From Pseudomonadota bacterium (GTDB lineage: Bacteria; Pseudomonadota; Gammaproteobacteria; Burkholderiales; Burkholderiaceae_C), in NCBI GenBank assembly GCA_018241225.1, contig JAFEEG010000001.1:248001-312000 (forward strand): 64,000 bases of DNA. The letters run 5' to 3'. This document shows positions 42,303-51,552 of the stretch, in pieces. Every line of letters starts with the position of its first letter. Position 1 is the first letter of the stretch. The notes beneath the pieces are model-generated. The model was not told the DNA's origin and searched no databases. It saw only the letters and a program-made list of their open reading frames with translations. A program made the position numbers and the translations under genes.

Positions 42303-42974
42303 ATGAACACCACCACCGAACTGGAGCGCCTGCGCTTCAACATGATCGAGCAACAGATCCGTCCCTGGGACGTGCTCGATTTCGACATCCTTGCGCTGCT
42401 GGGCAACATCCGGCGCGAGGACTATGTGCCGGCCGCTCACCGCGCCCTGTCCTTCTTCGACATGGAGATTCCGCTGGGCAGCCAGCCCGGCCAGGTCATG
42501 CTCTCGCCCAAGGTCGAGGCCCGCATGCTGCAAGACCTGAAGATCCAGCCTCACGAGACCGTGCTCGAGATCGGCACCGGCTCGGGCTTCATGGCCGCCC
42601 TGCTGGCCAACCGCGCCGCCCAGGTTCTGACGCTCGAAATCGACCCGCAGCTGGCCGCCACCGCCGAGCAGAACCTGCGCACCAACGGCGTGCACAACGT
42701 GGAAGTGCGCGTGGCCGACGGCTCCAAGCCGCTGCCCAGCGGCCCCACCTTCGACGTGATCGTGCTCAGCGGCTCGGTCGCTCGCGTGCCGCAGAACCTG
42801 CTGGGGTCGCTCAAGACCGGCGGCCGCCTGGCAGCCATCGTGGGCGACGAACCCGTGATGCGTGCCCATTTCATCACCCGCGTGAGCGAAGGCCAGTGGG
42901 ACACGGTGCAGCCCTGGGACACCATGGCACCGCGTCTGCTGGGCTTCCCCGAGCCCTCGCGCTTCAACTTCTGA
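42303..42974 (+). CDS. Protein-L-isoaspartate O-methyltransferase family protein
   Basis: This 223-residue S-adenosylmethionine-dependent methyltransferase shows the Pcm-like N-terminal RFNMIEQQIRPWDVLDFDIL, ESRAL-like REDYVPAAHRAL, and motif I ETVLEIGTGSGFMAALLA, then VLTLEIDPQLAATAEQNL. Pcm repairs isoaspartate residues. The sequence is a divergent Pcm variant, frequently found immediately upstream of TolC in betaproteobacteria, so a different substrate is possible. The start at 42303 follows a GGAAG site. A rhodanese gene follows 11 bases later. Confidence 0.85.
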   Translation: MNTTTELERLRFNMIEQQIRPWDVLDFDILALLGNIRREDYVPAAHRALSFFDMEIPLGSQPGQVMLSPKVEARMLQDLKIQPHETVLEIGTGSGFMAALLANRAAQVLTLEIDPQLAATAEQNLRTNGVHNVEVRVADGSKPLPSGPTFDVIVLSGSVARVPQNLLGSLKTGGRLAAIVGDEPVMRAHFITRVSEGQWDTVQPWDTMAPRLLGFPEPSRFNF

Positions 42975-42985
42975 GCCGCCCCGCG

Positions 42986-43324
42986 ATGATCGAACAAGTC
43001 CTTCCCACCGATCTCGCCGCGTGGTTCGCGCGCGACGCCAGCGCCAAGTCGCTGCTGCTGGACGTGCGCGAACCCTGGGAGGTCCAGACCGCCAGCGTGA
43101 CGCCGCGCGGGTTCGCGCTGCTGACGATCCCGATGAACGAGATCCCGTCGCGCATCGCCGAGCTGCAGCCCTACGTGCGCATTGCCTGCCTGTGCCACCA
43201 CGGTGCACGCAGCCAGCACGTGGCGTCCTACCTCAGCCAGCATGGCTTCGACGACCTGGCCAACGTGGCCGGTGGCATCGATGCCTGGGCCCGGCAGTTC
43301 GACCCGTCGGTGCCCCGCTACTGA
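42986..43324 (+). CDS. Single-domain rhodanese-like protein
   Basis: This 112-residue protein is one rhodanese domain: SLLLDVREPWEVQTAS at the start of the fold and the active-site loop CLCHHGARSQHVASYL. The catalytic cysteine position is the C of CHHGARSQ, with Cys in CLCHHG. Such domains transfer sulphane sulphur or act in stress. It sits between the Pcm-like and TolC genes in a conserved betaproteobacterial order; whether it is functionally linked to efflux is unknown. Confidence 0.88.
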   Translation: MIEQVLPTDLAAWFARDASAKSLLLDVREPWEVQTASVTPRGFALLTIPMNEIPSRIAELQPYVRIACLCHHGARSQHVASYLSQHGFDDLANVAGGIDAWARQFDPSVPRY

Positions 43325-43355
43325 ACACCTCCCTCCACTGCTTCAAGGACCATTC

Positions 43356-44831
43356 ATGCCCAAGCTTCGGCTTGCACCACTCAGCTGCGCGTTGACCGCA
43401 ATATTTGCCGCCTTCGCACCGCCCGTACATGCCCAAAGCCTGGTCGAACTCTACGAAGCAGCCCGCGCCTACGACGCCACCTACCAGAGCGCCCGCTCGG
43501 CCTACGACGCGAGCATTGCCCGCGCCGACCAGGCCAAGGCGGGACTGCTGCCGTCGGTGGGCCTGTCAGCCAGCGCCTCGCGCACCGAGCAGGAGCTGAG
43601 GCTGGAGAACTTCGGCAGCACCAACCGGACCATTCCGCAGGAAAGCGCGGGCATCAACGCCACGCAGCCCCTGTACCGCCCCGCCAACTGGGCCACCTAC
43701 GAGCAGAGCAGGCGCCAGCTCGACATTGCGCAGGCGCAGCTCACGCTGGCCGACCAGGACCTGATCGTGCGCGTGAGCCAGGCCTATTTCGACGTGCTGG
43801 CCAGCCAGGACTCGCTGGCCCTGGTGCGCGCGCAAAAGACCGCCACCGAAGAGCAGCTGGCCTTTGCCAAACGCAACTTCGAGGTAGGCACCGCAACCAT
43901 CACCGACACGCGCGAGGCCCAGGCCCGCTTCGACCTGGTGGTGGCGCAGGAAATTTCCGCCCTCAACGACCTTCAGATCAAGAAGATCGCGCTCGACCAA
44001 CTGGTGGGGCGCGTGAACGCCAACCCGACGCCGCTGGCCGCGCCCGTGGTGCTGCCGCCGCCGCCCACCGATGTCGAACAGTGGGTGCGCCAGGCCGAAG
44101 ACGGCAATCCGTCCATCATCCAGGCGCAGCGCAATCTCGAGGTGGCGCACCTGGAAGTGGACAAGGCTCGCGCCGGCCACAAGCCCACGCTGGACGCGCA
44201 GCTGGGCTACAACGTCACCAACAACCCCAACGGCACCAGCACCAGTACGTCGCTGCAGGGCATCCGCGTCAATGCGGCCAGCATCGGCGTGGTGTTCAAC
44301 ATGCCGCTGTTCGCAGGCTTTGCCACCGAGAACCGCGTGAAGGAAACGCTGGCCCTGGAAGACCAGTCGCGCTCCGTGCTCGAAGCCACGCGCCGCAACG
44401 TGACGCAGGCCACGCGCTCGGCCTACCTGGGCCTGGTGGCGGGCGCCGGCCAGGTCAAGGCACTGGAAGCCGCCGAAGCCTCGAGCCAGAGCGCGCTGGA
44501 TGCCAACCGCCTGGGCTACCAGGTGGGCGTGCGCATCAACATCGACGTGCTCAACTCGCAGAGCCAGCTGTTCCAGACGCGGCGCGATCTGGCTGCGGCG
44601 CGCTACAACGTGCTGATGGGCAACCTCAAGCTTCGCCAGGCCAACGGCACGCTGACCGAAGGCGACCTGCAGCCCATCAATTCGTCACTGGCCGCGCCGG
44701 GCAGCGCGGGCGCCAGCGCATCGCCCGACCAGCCGTCGGCCGCCACGCAAAGCCCGATTGCACCGGCGCCCGCACAGGTGGCGCCGCCCACCGGCGTTAC
44801 GCCGCCTCCGGTTCGGCCACCGAACCGCTGA
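43356..44831 (+). CDS. tolC: TolC family outer membrane protein
   Basis: This 491-residue protein forms the outer-membrane channel used by efflux pumps and type I secretion. It has a signal peptide ending in PPVHA near residue 26, mature start QSLVELYEAARAYDATYQSARSAYDASIARADQAKAGLLPSVGLS, and two internally similar halves (LDQLVGRVN, LLDANRLGYQVG; the second half repeats NRLGYQVGVRINIDVLNSQ). The C-terminus is Pro/Ala-rich and overlaps the end of waaA by 35 bases on the opposite strand. It could supply the pump encoded upstream. Confidence 0.93.
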   Translation: MPKLRLAPLSCALTAIFAAFAPPVHAQSLVELYEAARAYDATYQSARSAYDASIARADQAKAGLLPSVGLSASASRTEQELRLENFGSTNRTIPQESAGINATQPLYRPANWATYEQSRRQLDIAQAQLTLADQDLIVRVSQAYFDVLASQDSLALVRAQKTATEEQLAFAKRNFEVGTATITDTREAQARFDLVVAQEISALNDLQIKKIALDQLVGRVNANPTPLAAPVVLPPPPTDVEQWVRQAEDGNPSIIQAQRNLEVAHLEVDKARAGHKPTLDAQLGYNVTNNPNGTSTSTSLQGIRVNAASIGVVFNMPLFAGFATENRVKETLALEDQSRSVLEATRRNVTQATRSAYLGLVAGAGQVKALEAAEASSQSALDANRLGYQVGVRINIDVLNSQSQLFQTRRDLAAARYNVLMGNLKLRQANGTLTEGDLQPINSSLAAPGSAGASASPDQPSAATQSPIAPAPAQVAPPTGVTPPPVRPPNR

Positions 44832-46158
44832 GCGCCGGCTGGCGCGCCAGCAGCACGCCGATGGCCGCTGCGGTGCGCGCCGCGGCGCCGCGATGGGCCG
44901 ACGAGAACGAAAGCGCCGCCTGCACCATGGTGTTCTGGCGAACCGGGTCGGCCATGAGCGTGAGCGCGCTCACCACGGCCTGCTCCATGTCTTCCACGCG
45001 CAGCGAAGCGCCGGACGCAACCGACAGTTCGGCCGCTTCGGCAAAGTTGAAGGTCGAGGGGCCCATGATCACCGGGCAGCCGCACGCGGCCGCCTCGATC
45101 AGGTTCTGCCCGCCCAACGGCTCGAAGCTGCCGCCCAGCAGCGCCACGTCGGCCAGGCCGTAGTACAGCGCCATCTCGCCCAGCGAATCGCCCAGCCAGA
45201 TTTCGGTGTCACCGCCTTGTGCGGCGGCCTGCGCGCTGCGGCGCGAGCAGGTGAAGCCCTTGGACTCGATGAGCTGCGCCACGTCGTCGAAGCGCTGCGG
45301 ATGGCGCGGCACGATCATCCACTGCACGGCCTGCACCGGCAGGTGCACCTTCTTGCCCGCCGCGGGCGACCAGCCCACCGGCGGCGCATGCCGCAGGTGC
45401 TGCAGCACATCGAGCAGGAGCCGCTCTTCGCCATCGCGCGAGCTGGCGAACACGACCACCGGCTTGGGCAGCGCCTCGCGCAGGCGTGCCGCGCGCCCCA
45501 GCTGGATGGAATCGGGCGTGGCGTCGAACTTGAGGTTGCCGTACACGCCGTCGACCTTGGCGCCGGCCGACACCAGTCGATGCGAATCGGCCTCTGTCTG
45601 CGCCCACACGGCGGCCAGCGATGCATAGGTGGGCCGGGCGAGCCACGCAAGGCGCTTGGCCGAGGCCAGCGACTTCTCGTTGAGCCGTGCATTGGCCAGC
45701 GCCAGCGGGATGCCGCGCTCGGCGCAAGCGGCGGTCAGCACCGGCCAGATCTCGGTCTCCATCAGGATGCCGATGCTCGGGCGGAAGCGGTCGAGAAAGC
45801 GGCGCACCACCTCGGGCGTGTCCCAGGGCTGCCAGACCTGCAGGTCGTTCGGGCCGAGCAGGCGTGCGCCCTCTTCCCGCCCGGTGGCGGTGCCGTTGGT
45901 GAGCAGCACGCGCAGCGACGGGTCCTGGTGCCGCAGCGCGTCGATCAGGATGCCGGCCGCACGCGTTTCGCCGAGCGACACGGCATGGATCCACACCCAG
46001 CCGGTGCCCGACATGGCCTCGTCGTAGTGGCCGAAGCGCTCCTCCACCGCGATGGCGTAGCCGGGCTCGGCCACGGCACGGCGCCGCAGCTTGCGGCGCA
46101 GCATCGGCTGCAACAGCCAGGTGGCGGCGCCGTAAAGACGCAACAAAAGGGAATGCAA
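44797..46158 (-). CDS. waaA: 3-deoxy-D-manno-octulosonic acid transferase
   Basis: This 453-residue glycosyltransferase family 30 enzyme adds Kdo to lipid A. It has an N-terminal membrane anchor (LLLRLYGAATWLLQPMLRRKLRRR), GWVWIHAVSLGETRA with the catalytic glutamate, LETEIWPVLTAACAERGIPLALANARLNEKS, VVFASSRDGEE and VALLGGSFEPLGGQNLIEAAACGCPVIMGP. The start is TTG at 46158; no ATG gives the anchor. It converges on tolC with a 35-base overlap. It runs downstream of the phosphomannomutase gene; both act in cell-envelope sugar synthesis. Confidence 0.93.
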   Translation of the reverse strand: MHSLLLRLYGAATWLLQPMLRRKLRRRAVAEPGYAIAVEERFGHYDEAMSGTGWVWIHAVSLGETRAAGILIDALRHQDPSLRVLLTNGTATGREEGARLLGPNDLQVWQPWDTPEVVRRFLDRFRPSIGILMETEIWPVLTAACAERGIPLALANARLNEKSLASAKRLAWLARPTYASLAAVWAQTEADSHRLVSAGAKVDGVYGNLKFDATPDSIQLGRAARLREALPKPVVVFASSRDGEERLLLDVLQHLRHAPPVGWSPAAGKKVHLPVQAVQWMIVPRHPQRFDDVAQLIESKGFTCSRRSAQAAAQGGDTEIWLGDSLGEMALYYGLADVALLGGSFEPLGGQNLIEAAACGCPVIMGPSTFNFAEAAELSVASGASLRVEDMEQAVVSALTLMADPVRQNTMVQAALSFSSAHRGAAARTAAAIGVLLARQPALSGSVAEPEAA

Positions 46159-46257
46159 ATTGGAAAGTCCGTTCGGGCTTCGTGCGTGGCGCGGCTTCTC
46201 AGCCCCGGCAAGGGCGAGCCGCGCGGCACGAAGTGCAAGGTTCGAAAAGAGGCGCCA

Positions 46258-47640
46258 TCAGTGCGCAGCAGCGGCGAGCTTGGCGTCGGGCTTGACCGAC
46301 TTCAGCAGCGCCAGCATGTCGTGCTCGATGCGCTCCAGCGCCGCCTGGGTCTGGCCTTCGAAGCGCAGCACCAGCACCGGCGTGGTGTTGGACGCGCGGA
46401 TGAGGCCAAAGCCGTCGGGCCAGTCCACGCGCACACCGTCGATGGTGAGCACCTTGGCCGGCGCCGCAAAGCTGGCCTTGCGCGTGAGCTCTTCCACCAC
46501 CTTGTGGGGCTCGCCTTCGGCGCAGGCCACGTTGAGTTCGGGCGTGGAGAAGCTGGTGGGCAAGGCGTTGAGCACGTCGCTGGCATTGGCGCTCTTGCTC
46601 AGGATTTCGAGCAGGCGGCAGCCGGCATAGGTGCCGTCGTCGAAGCCGAACCAGCGCTCCTTGAAGAAGATGTGGCCGCTCATCTCGCCGCCCAGGGGAG
46701 AGTTGACCTCCTTCATGCGCGCCTTGATGAGCGAGTGGCCCGTCTTGTAGATCTCGGCCTTGCCGCCGGCCGCCTCGATGGCGGGCGCCAGGCGCTGCGA
46801 GCACTTCACGTCGTAGATGATGGTGCCGCCGGGCACGCGCGAGAGCACGTCCTGGGCAAAGAGCATCATCTGCCGGTCGGGGAAGATGTTCTGGCCGTCC
46901 TTGGTGACGATGCCCAGTCGGTCGCCGTCGCCGTCGAAGGCCAGGCCCAGTTCGGCATCGCCCGACTGCAGCGCCGCAATCAGGTCCTTGAGGTTCTCGG
47001 GCTTGCTCGGGTCGGGGTGGTGGTTGGGGAAGTTGCCGTCCACCTCGCTGAACAGCTCCGTCACTTCACAGCCCAGGGCTCGGAAGATGGCGGGGGCCGA
47101 GGCACCGGCCACACCGTTGCCGCAGTCCACCACCACCTTGAGCGGGCGGGCCAGCTTCACGTCGCCCACGATACGCTTGGTGTAGTCGGCCAGCACGTCG
47201 GCTTGCCGCACGCTGCCGCCGTCGGCCAGGGGTGCGCTGCCCGCTTCCATGACCTGGCGCAGGCCCTGGATTTCGTCGCCATAGATGGCGCGGCCGGCCA
47301 GCACCATCTTGAAGCCGTTGTAGTCCTTGGGGTTGTGGCTGCCGGTAACCTGGATGCCGCTGTTGCACAGCGTGTTGGCCGCAAAGTACAGCATCGGAGT
47401 GGTCACCATGCCGACATCGATCACTTCGATGCCGGTGGCCACCAGGCCACGAATGAGCGCTTCGCTCAGGGCCGGGCCCGACAGGCGACCGTCACGGCCC
47501 ACGGCCACGCTCTTCTCGCCCGCAGCGCGAGCCGCAGCGCCGAATGCCTTGCCAAGTGCTTCTGCAACCTGGGCATCTAGCGTCGTGGGAACCACACCGC
47601 GAATGTCGTAAGCCTTGAAGATGGAGGCGCTGAATTTCAT
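46258..47640 (-). CDS. Phosphomannomutase/phosphoglucomutase
   Basis: This 460-residue enzyme interconverts hexose 1- and 6-phosphates, supplying GDP-mannose and LPS or exopolysaccharide precursors. It has FKAYDIRGVVPTTL, VAVGRDGRLSGPAL, VTGSHNPKDYNGFKM with the phosphorylated Ser101, GLAFDGDGDRLGIV (metal loop) and GEMSGHIFFKERW. It is of the AlgC/ManB type, usually about 463 residues. I chose the ATG at 47640, because an in-frame start at 47682 adds an unconserved 14 residues. Its direction and position fit cotranscription with waaA after a 99-base gap. Confidence 0.94.
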   Translation of the reverse strand: MKFSASIFKAYDIRGVVPTTLDAQVAEALGKAFGAAARAAGEKSVAVGRDGRLSGPALSEALIRGLVATGIEVIDVGMVTTPMLYFAANTLCNSGIQVTGSHNPKDYNGFKMVLAGRAIYGDEIQGLRQVMEAGSAPLADGGSVRQADVLADYTKRIVGDVKLARPLKVVVDCGNGVAGASAPAIFRALGCEVTELFSEVDGNFPNHHPDPSKPENLKDLIAALQSGDAELGLAFDGDGDRLGIVTKDGQNIFPDRQMMLFAQDVLSRVPGGTIIYDVKCSQRLAPAIEAAGGKAEIYKTGHSLIKARMKEVNSPLGGEMSGHIFFKERWFGFDDGTYAGCRLLEILSKSANASDVLNALPTSFSTPELNVACAEGEPHKVVEELTRKASFAAPAKVLTIDGVRVDWPDGFGLIRASNTTPVLVLRFEGQTQAALERIEHDMLALLKSVKPDAKLAAAAH

Positions 47641-47757
47641 GGTCACCCTGCTACTTGAGTTTTCGAAATTGTGGACGGTCATTGTAGGGGCGGGGTTTGG
47701 GACTCATATGTCCGAAAATGGCCAATTCGGAGCAGGCCCCACCCTACCATTGGCCCC

Positions 47758-49293
47758 ATGAACACCACCGAACTCGAAAGCGACGCCTGCTACCTGGCCC
47801 TCAAGGCGCACGACGCGCGCTTCGACGGCAGCTTCTTCACCGCTGTTACCTCCACTGGCATTTATTGCCGGCCGGTGTGCAGGGTGAAGACACCGCGGCG
47901 CGAGAACTGCCGGTTCTTTCGCCATGCGGCCCAGGCCGAGGCAGCAGGTTTCCGGCCCTGCCTGCGCTGCAGGCCCGAACTGGCGCCGCGCGCGGCCAGC
48001 TGGACCACGCAGGACGCATCGCGCATCCTCGCGCTGCAAGCCGCACGTCTGATCGACGAGCCCGACGCCTGGCCCGATGCTGCCGAAGGCGAAGCCCCGG
48101 GTGCCGCGCGCATAGCGCAGCGACTTGGCGTGAGCGACCGGCACCTGCGCCGCATCTTCGAAGCGAATTTCGGCGTCTCGCCGCTGCAGTACCTGCAGAC
48201 GCGCCGCCTGCTCGCCGCCAAGCAACTCATCGCCGACACCCACCTGCCCATGGCCCAGGTCGCACTGGCCAGCGGCTTTGCAAGCGTGCGGCGCTTCAAC
48301 GCGGCCTTCATGGAGCACTACGGCCTGAACCCCAGTACGTTGCGACGCGCAGGCGAGAACCAGGCGGCCGGCAAGGGACAGGCAGTGGACGTGCGCATCG
48401 GCTACCGCCCCCCGTACGACCATGCGGCCATGCTCGGCTTCTTTGGCCGGCGCGCCCTGCGCGGTGTCGAAACACCGATCGCCGACGCCCAGGCCTATGC
48501 CCGGACCTTGCGCGTAACCCATGCCGGCGCACAGCACACCGGGTGGCTGCGCGTCGAGCTCGACGAGGCGCGCCAGCAGGCGCTGCTGCAGGTGAGCGAG
48601 TCGCTGGCCGGCGTACTGCCGATCGTGATCAGCCGCGTGCGGGCCATGCTCGACCTCGACGCCGAGCCCATGGCCATCAATGCCGCGCTGCATGCCAGCT
48701 TTCCCCAGGGCGACGGCATTCGCGTGCCGGGCACGGTGGACGGCTTCGAACTGGCCGTGCGCGCCGTGCTGGGGCAGCAGATCACGGTGGCGGCCGCGCG
48801 CACGCTAGGCTCCAGGCTGGTCGAGGCGCTGGGCGAGCCGATCGAGACGCCCATCGAAGGGCTGAATCGGCTCTTTCCGTCTCCCGAATCGCTCGCCAAG
48901 GCCGACCCGGACCTGCTCGGGCAAATGGGCATCGTGCGCCAGCGCCAGGCCGCGCTGCAGGCGCTGGCACGCGAGGCCTGCGAGGGCCGGCTGCGCCTGC
49001 ACCCCGGCGCCGACGTGCCATCCACCCTGGTCGCACTGCAGGCGCTGCCCGGCATCGGCGACTGGACAGCGCAATACATCGCCATGCGCGCACTGCGCTG
49101 GCCCGATGCCTTTCCGTCCGGCGACGTGGCACTGCAAAAGGCACTGGGCGTGAGCGGGGCGCGGGCTGCCGCCCAGGCCTCGCAAGCCTGGCAGCCGTGG
49201 CGCAGCTATGCCGTGCTGCGCGCCTGGCATACGCCGCCCGCGGCGCCTTCCAAACCTGGTGACGCGCAGGTGCAAGCCGCCGTCATCTCATAA
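47758..49293 (+). CDS. Ada-AlkA fusion: methylphosphotriester-sensing activator and 3-methyladenine glycosylase
   Basis: This 511-residue protein joins three modules. Residues 1-80: Ada zinc domain, with the methyl-accepting and zinc cysteines at positions 37, 41, 68 and 71 (GIYCRPVCRVK and GFRPCLRCRPEL). Residues about 95-195: AraC-type helix-turn-helix (AQRLGVSDRHLRRIFEANFGVSPLQYLQTRR). The rest: AlkA N-terminal domain and HhH-GPD glycosylase (VLGQQITVAAART, LPGIGDWTAQYIAMRALRWPDAFPSGD with catalytic aspartate). It would sense DNA methylation damage and excise methylated bases. Fusions of this type are known in Actinobacteria and betaproteobacteria. ogt follows 16 bases on. The start at 47758 fits the family. 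Confidence 0.93.
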   Translation: MNTTELESDACYLALKAHDARFDGSFFTAVTSTGIYCRPVCRVKTPRRENCRFFRHAAQAEAAGFRPCLRCRPELAPRAASWTTQDASRILALQAARLIDEPDAWPDAAEGEAPGAARIAQRLGVSDRHLRRIFEANFGVSPLQYLQTRRLLAAKQLIADTHLPMAQVALASGFASVRRFNAAFMEHYGLNPSTLRRAGENQAAGKGQAVDVRIGYRPPYDHAAMLGFFGRRALRGVETPIADAQAYARTLRVTHAGAQHTGWLRVELDEARQQALLQVSESLAGVLPIVISRVRAMLDLDAEPMAINAALHASFPQGDGIRVPGTVDGFELAVRAVLGQQITVAAARTLGSRLVEALGEPIETPIEGLNRLFPSPESLAKADPDLLGQMGIVRQRQAALQALAREACEGRLRLHPGADVPSTLVALQALPGIGDWTAQYIAMRALRWPDAFPSGDVALQKALGVSGARAAAQASQAWQPWRSYAVLRAWHTPPAAPSKPGDAQVQAAVIS

Positions 49294-49309
49294 GCGGAGA
49301 ATCGAGATC

Positions 49310-49816
49310 ATGAAGTTCAGCAAGAACGTTCCCATCTACACCCTGCACATGGACTCCGTGCTGGGCGGCGTGACCCTGGCGGCCACCGACCGGGGCCTGG
49401 CAGGCGTCTGGTTCGACGAGCAGCGCCATGCGCCCGACACCACCGGCTGGATCACCGCCGCCGAGCATCCCGTGCTCGCGCAGGCCGCAGCCCAATTGGC
49501 CGCGTACTTCGAAGGCCGCAGCCAGCACTTCGACATGCCGCTGGACCTGTCGCATGGCACGCAGTTCCAGCAGGCCGTGTGGCAGGCCCTGCTGCGCATT
49601 CCGCGCGGCGACACCACCAGCTATGGCCAGCTTGGCGCCGACATCGGCAAGCCGGCCGCAGTGCGCGCGGTGGGCGCCGCAGTGGGCCGCAATCCAATCA
49701 GCGTGGTGGTGCCCTGCCACCGGGTGCTGGGCTCGGACGGCTCGCTCACCGGCTATGCCGGCGGCCTCGACCGCAAGATCCACCTGCTGCACCTCGAAGG
49801 AGCATCGCACTCATGA
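49310..49816 (+). CDS. ogt: Methylated-DNA-[protein]-cysteine S-methyltransferase
   Basis: This 168-residue suicide enzyme removes O6-methyl from guanine. The active-site PCHRV with Cys136 is in VVVPCHRVLGSDGSLTGYAGGL, and the DNA-binding helix reads TSYGQLGADIGKPAAVRAVGAAVGRNP. It is the full length for Ogt. It lies 16 bases behind the Ada-AlkA gene, and overlaps the next transporter gene by 4 bases. With Ada-AlkA it forms a compact adaptive-response operon, where the methyltransferase part of Ada is supplied separately. Confidence 0.95.
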   Translation: MKFSKNVPIYTLHMDSVLGGVTLAATDRGLAGVWFDEQRHAPDTTGWITAAEHPVLAQAAAQLAAYFEGRSQHFDMPLDLSHGTQFQQAVWQALLRIPRGDTTSYGQLGADIGKPAAVRAVGAAVGRNPISVVVPCHRVLGSDGSLTGYAGGLDRKIHLLHLEGASHS

Positions 49817-50787
49817 GCGAAGGCGAATGCACGGCAACGGCCGAAGTCCAGGCGCTGACCACGGCCGCGCCGCCGCCCCAGCAAAGCAGCCGCGGCTGGG
49901 TCATCGACCTGGTGCTGCTGGCTTCGCTGTGGGGCGCGTCCTTCCTGTTCATGCGCATCGGCGCGGCGGAGTTCGGCGCCATTCCCACGGCCGGCGTGCG
50001 CGTGACCATCGCCATGGTGGTGCTGCTGCCGCTCATGTGGATGCGTGGCCAGACGGGCGACTTCGTGCGCAACTGGAAGGCCACGCTGCTGGTCGGCGTT
50101 TCCAATTCGGGCCTGCCGTTCGCGCTGTTCGCATTCGCCTTGCTGACCATCAACACCGGGTTGGCGGCAGTGCTCAACGCCACCGTGCCGATGTTCGGTG
50201 CACTGGTGGCGTGGGCGTGGTTTCGCGATCGACCGGACAACTCGCGCCTGGTCGGCCTGGTCCTGGGCTTCGTCGGCGTGGCGCTGCTGGCCGGGCATAG
50301 CGCCGGCTTCAAGAGCGAAAGCGGCGTCTCTCCGGTGTGGGCCGTGCTGGCCTGCCTGGGCGCGTGCCTGAGCTACGGTATTTCGGCCAACGCCACGCGG
50401 CGCTACCTGACCGGCGTGCCGGCCTTCGCCACGGCGGCCGGCAGCCAGGTGGGCGCCAGCCTGGCCCTGGCGTTGCCCACGTGGTATTTCTGGCCGGCGC
50501 AGATGCCCAGCACGCAGGCCTGGCTGGCACTGCTGGCCGTGGGCATTGCGTGCACGGGCCTGGCGTATGTGCTGTTCTTTCGCCTGATCGCCCACGCCGG
50601 TCCGCAACGCGCGCTCACGGTGACCTTCCTTGTGCCGGTGTTCGCCGTGTTCTACGGCGTCATCTTCCTGGACGAAGAAGTCACGTCGTGGATGCTGATG
50701 TGCGCCCTGATCATCGTGTGCGGCGTGGCGCTGTCCACCGGGCTGGTGCGGCTGGGCCGCAAGAAGCAAGCAGCGGCCACCCCCTGA
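49813..50787 (+). CDS. EamA/DMT family transporter
   Basis: This 324-residue membrane protein has about 10 helices in two EamA repeats: WVIDLVLLASLWGASFLFMRIGAAEFGAIPT in the first, VLACLGACLSYGISANATRRY in the second. The drug/metabolite transporter family usually exports metabolites or amino acids. It overlaps ogt by 4 bases, so it is probably part of the same operon, although a role in the DNA-damage response is not known. The stretch from 50788 to the next gene is short and shows nothing else. Confidence 0.87.
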   Translation: MSEGECTATAEVQALTTAAPPPQQSSRGWVIDLVLLASLWGASFLFMRIGAAEFGAIPTAGVRVTIAMVVLLPLMWMRGQTGDFVRNWKATLLVGVSNSGLPFALFAFALLTINTGLAAVLNATVPMFGALVAWAWFRDRPDNSRLVGLVLGFVGVALLAGHSAGFKSESGVSPVWAVLACLGACLSYGISANATRRYLTGVPAFATAAGSQVGASLALALPTWYFWPAQMPSTQAWLALLAVGIACTGLAYVLFFRLIAHAGPQRALTVTFLVPVFAVFYGVIFLDEEVTSWMLMCALIIVCGVALSTGLVRLGRKKQAAATP

Positions 50788-50838
50788 GGCAAATTGCCCT
50801 GGTCCGCGCGGCGGACAAATGTGGTCGAATCGCGCTCA

Positions 50839-51546
50839 ATGACCGCATCGTCCGTCCGCCGCAAGTTGTTCGCCGGCCTGGCCTGCCTTCTGGCCGGCGT
50901 GTCGACATGGGCCGCCACCGTGCCCGACACCATCGAGCAGCGGGTGGCCGCATGCATTGCGTGCCACGGCCGCGAAGGCTCCAGCACCAACGCCGGCTAC
51001 TTTCCCCGGCTCGCAGGCAAACCGGCCGGCTATCTCTTCAACCAGTTGCAGAGCTTTCGCGACGGCCGGCGCTTTCACAGCGACATGGTCTACATGACGC
51101 GCCACCTGTCGGACCCGTACCTGCACGAAATCGCGGACTACTTCTCCAGCCTCGATCTGCCCTACCCGCGCGTGAACACCAGCACCGACGCAAGCGCGCA
51201 GTCGCTGGCACACGGGCAGGCGCTGGCACTCAAGGGTGATGCCGCCCGCGGCATTCCGGCCTGCGTGGCTTGCCACGGCTCGGCGCTGATGGGTGTGCAG
51301 CCCGGCGTGCCGCCGCTGCTGGGGCTGCCCCGCCTGTATATCGCGTCGCAGCTGGGTGCATGGCTCACCGACGACCGCCATGCGCTCGCGCCGGACTGCA
51401 TGACCGATGTGGGCCGCAAGCTCAACAGCGTCGACATCAATGCGGTGGCGAGCTGGCTGGCCATCCAGCCGGTGCCCGCCAACATCCATCCCGCGAAGTC
51501 GCCGCCGGCGCCGCTGCCGATGAAGTGCAGCGCCATGCCGCAGTGA
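50839..51546 (+). CDS. Dihaem c-type cytochrome
   Basis: This 235-residue periplasmic cytochrome has a signal peptide (VRRKLFAGLACLLAGVSTWAA) and two haem sites, CIACHGREG near residue 36 and CVACHGSAL near residue 138. It has two cytochrome c553-like domains, each about 90 residues. The ATG at 50839 gives a standard signal peptide; an in-frame start 45 bases upstream gives a worse one. It is followed after 6 bases by a trihaem cytochrome gene, so they probably carry electrons in sequence from a dehydrogenase to an oxidase; no such enzyme is in the window. Confidence 0.88.
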   Translation: MTASSVRRKLFAGLACLLAGVSTWAATVPDTIEQRVAACIACHGREGSSTNAGYFPRLAGKPAGYLFNQLQSFRDGRRFHSDMVYMTRHLSDPYLHEIADYFSSLDLPYPRVNTSTDASAQSLAHGQALALKGDAARGIPACVACHGSALMGVQPGVPPLLGLPRLYIASQLGAWLTDDRHALAPDCMTDVGRKLNSVDINAVASWLAIQPVPANIHPAKSPPAPLPMKCSAMPQ

Positions 51547-51552
51547 GTGGAC

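Noticed and set aside
44758..47580. A 940-residue plus-strand frame
   Set aside because: Antisense to waaA and phosphomannomutase; both have strong family motifs.
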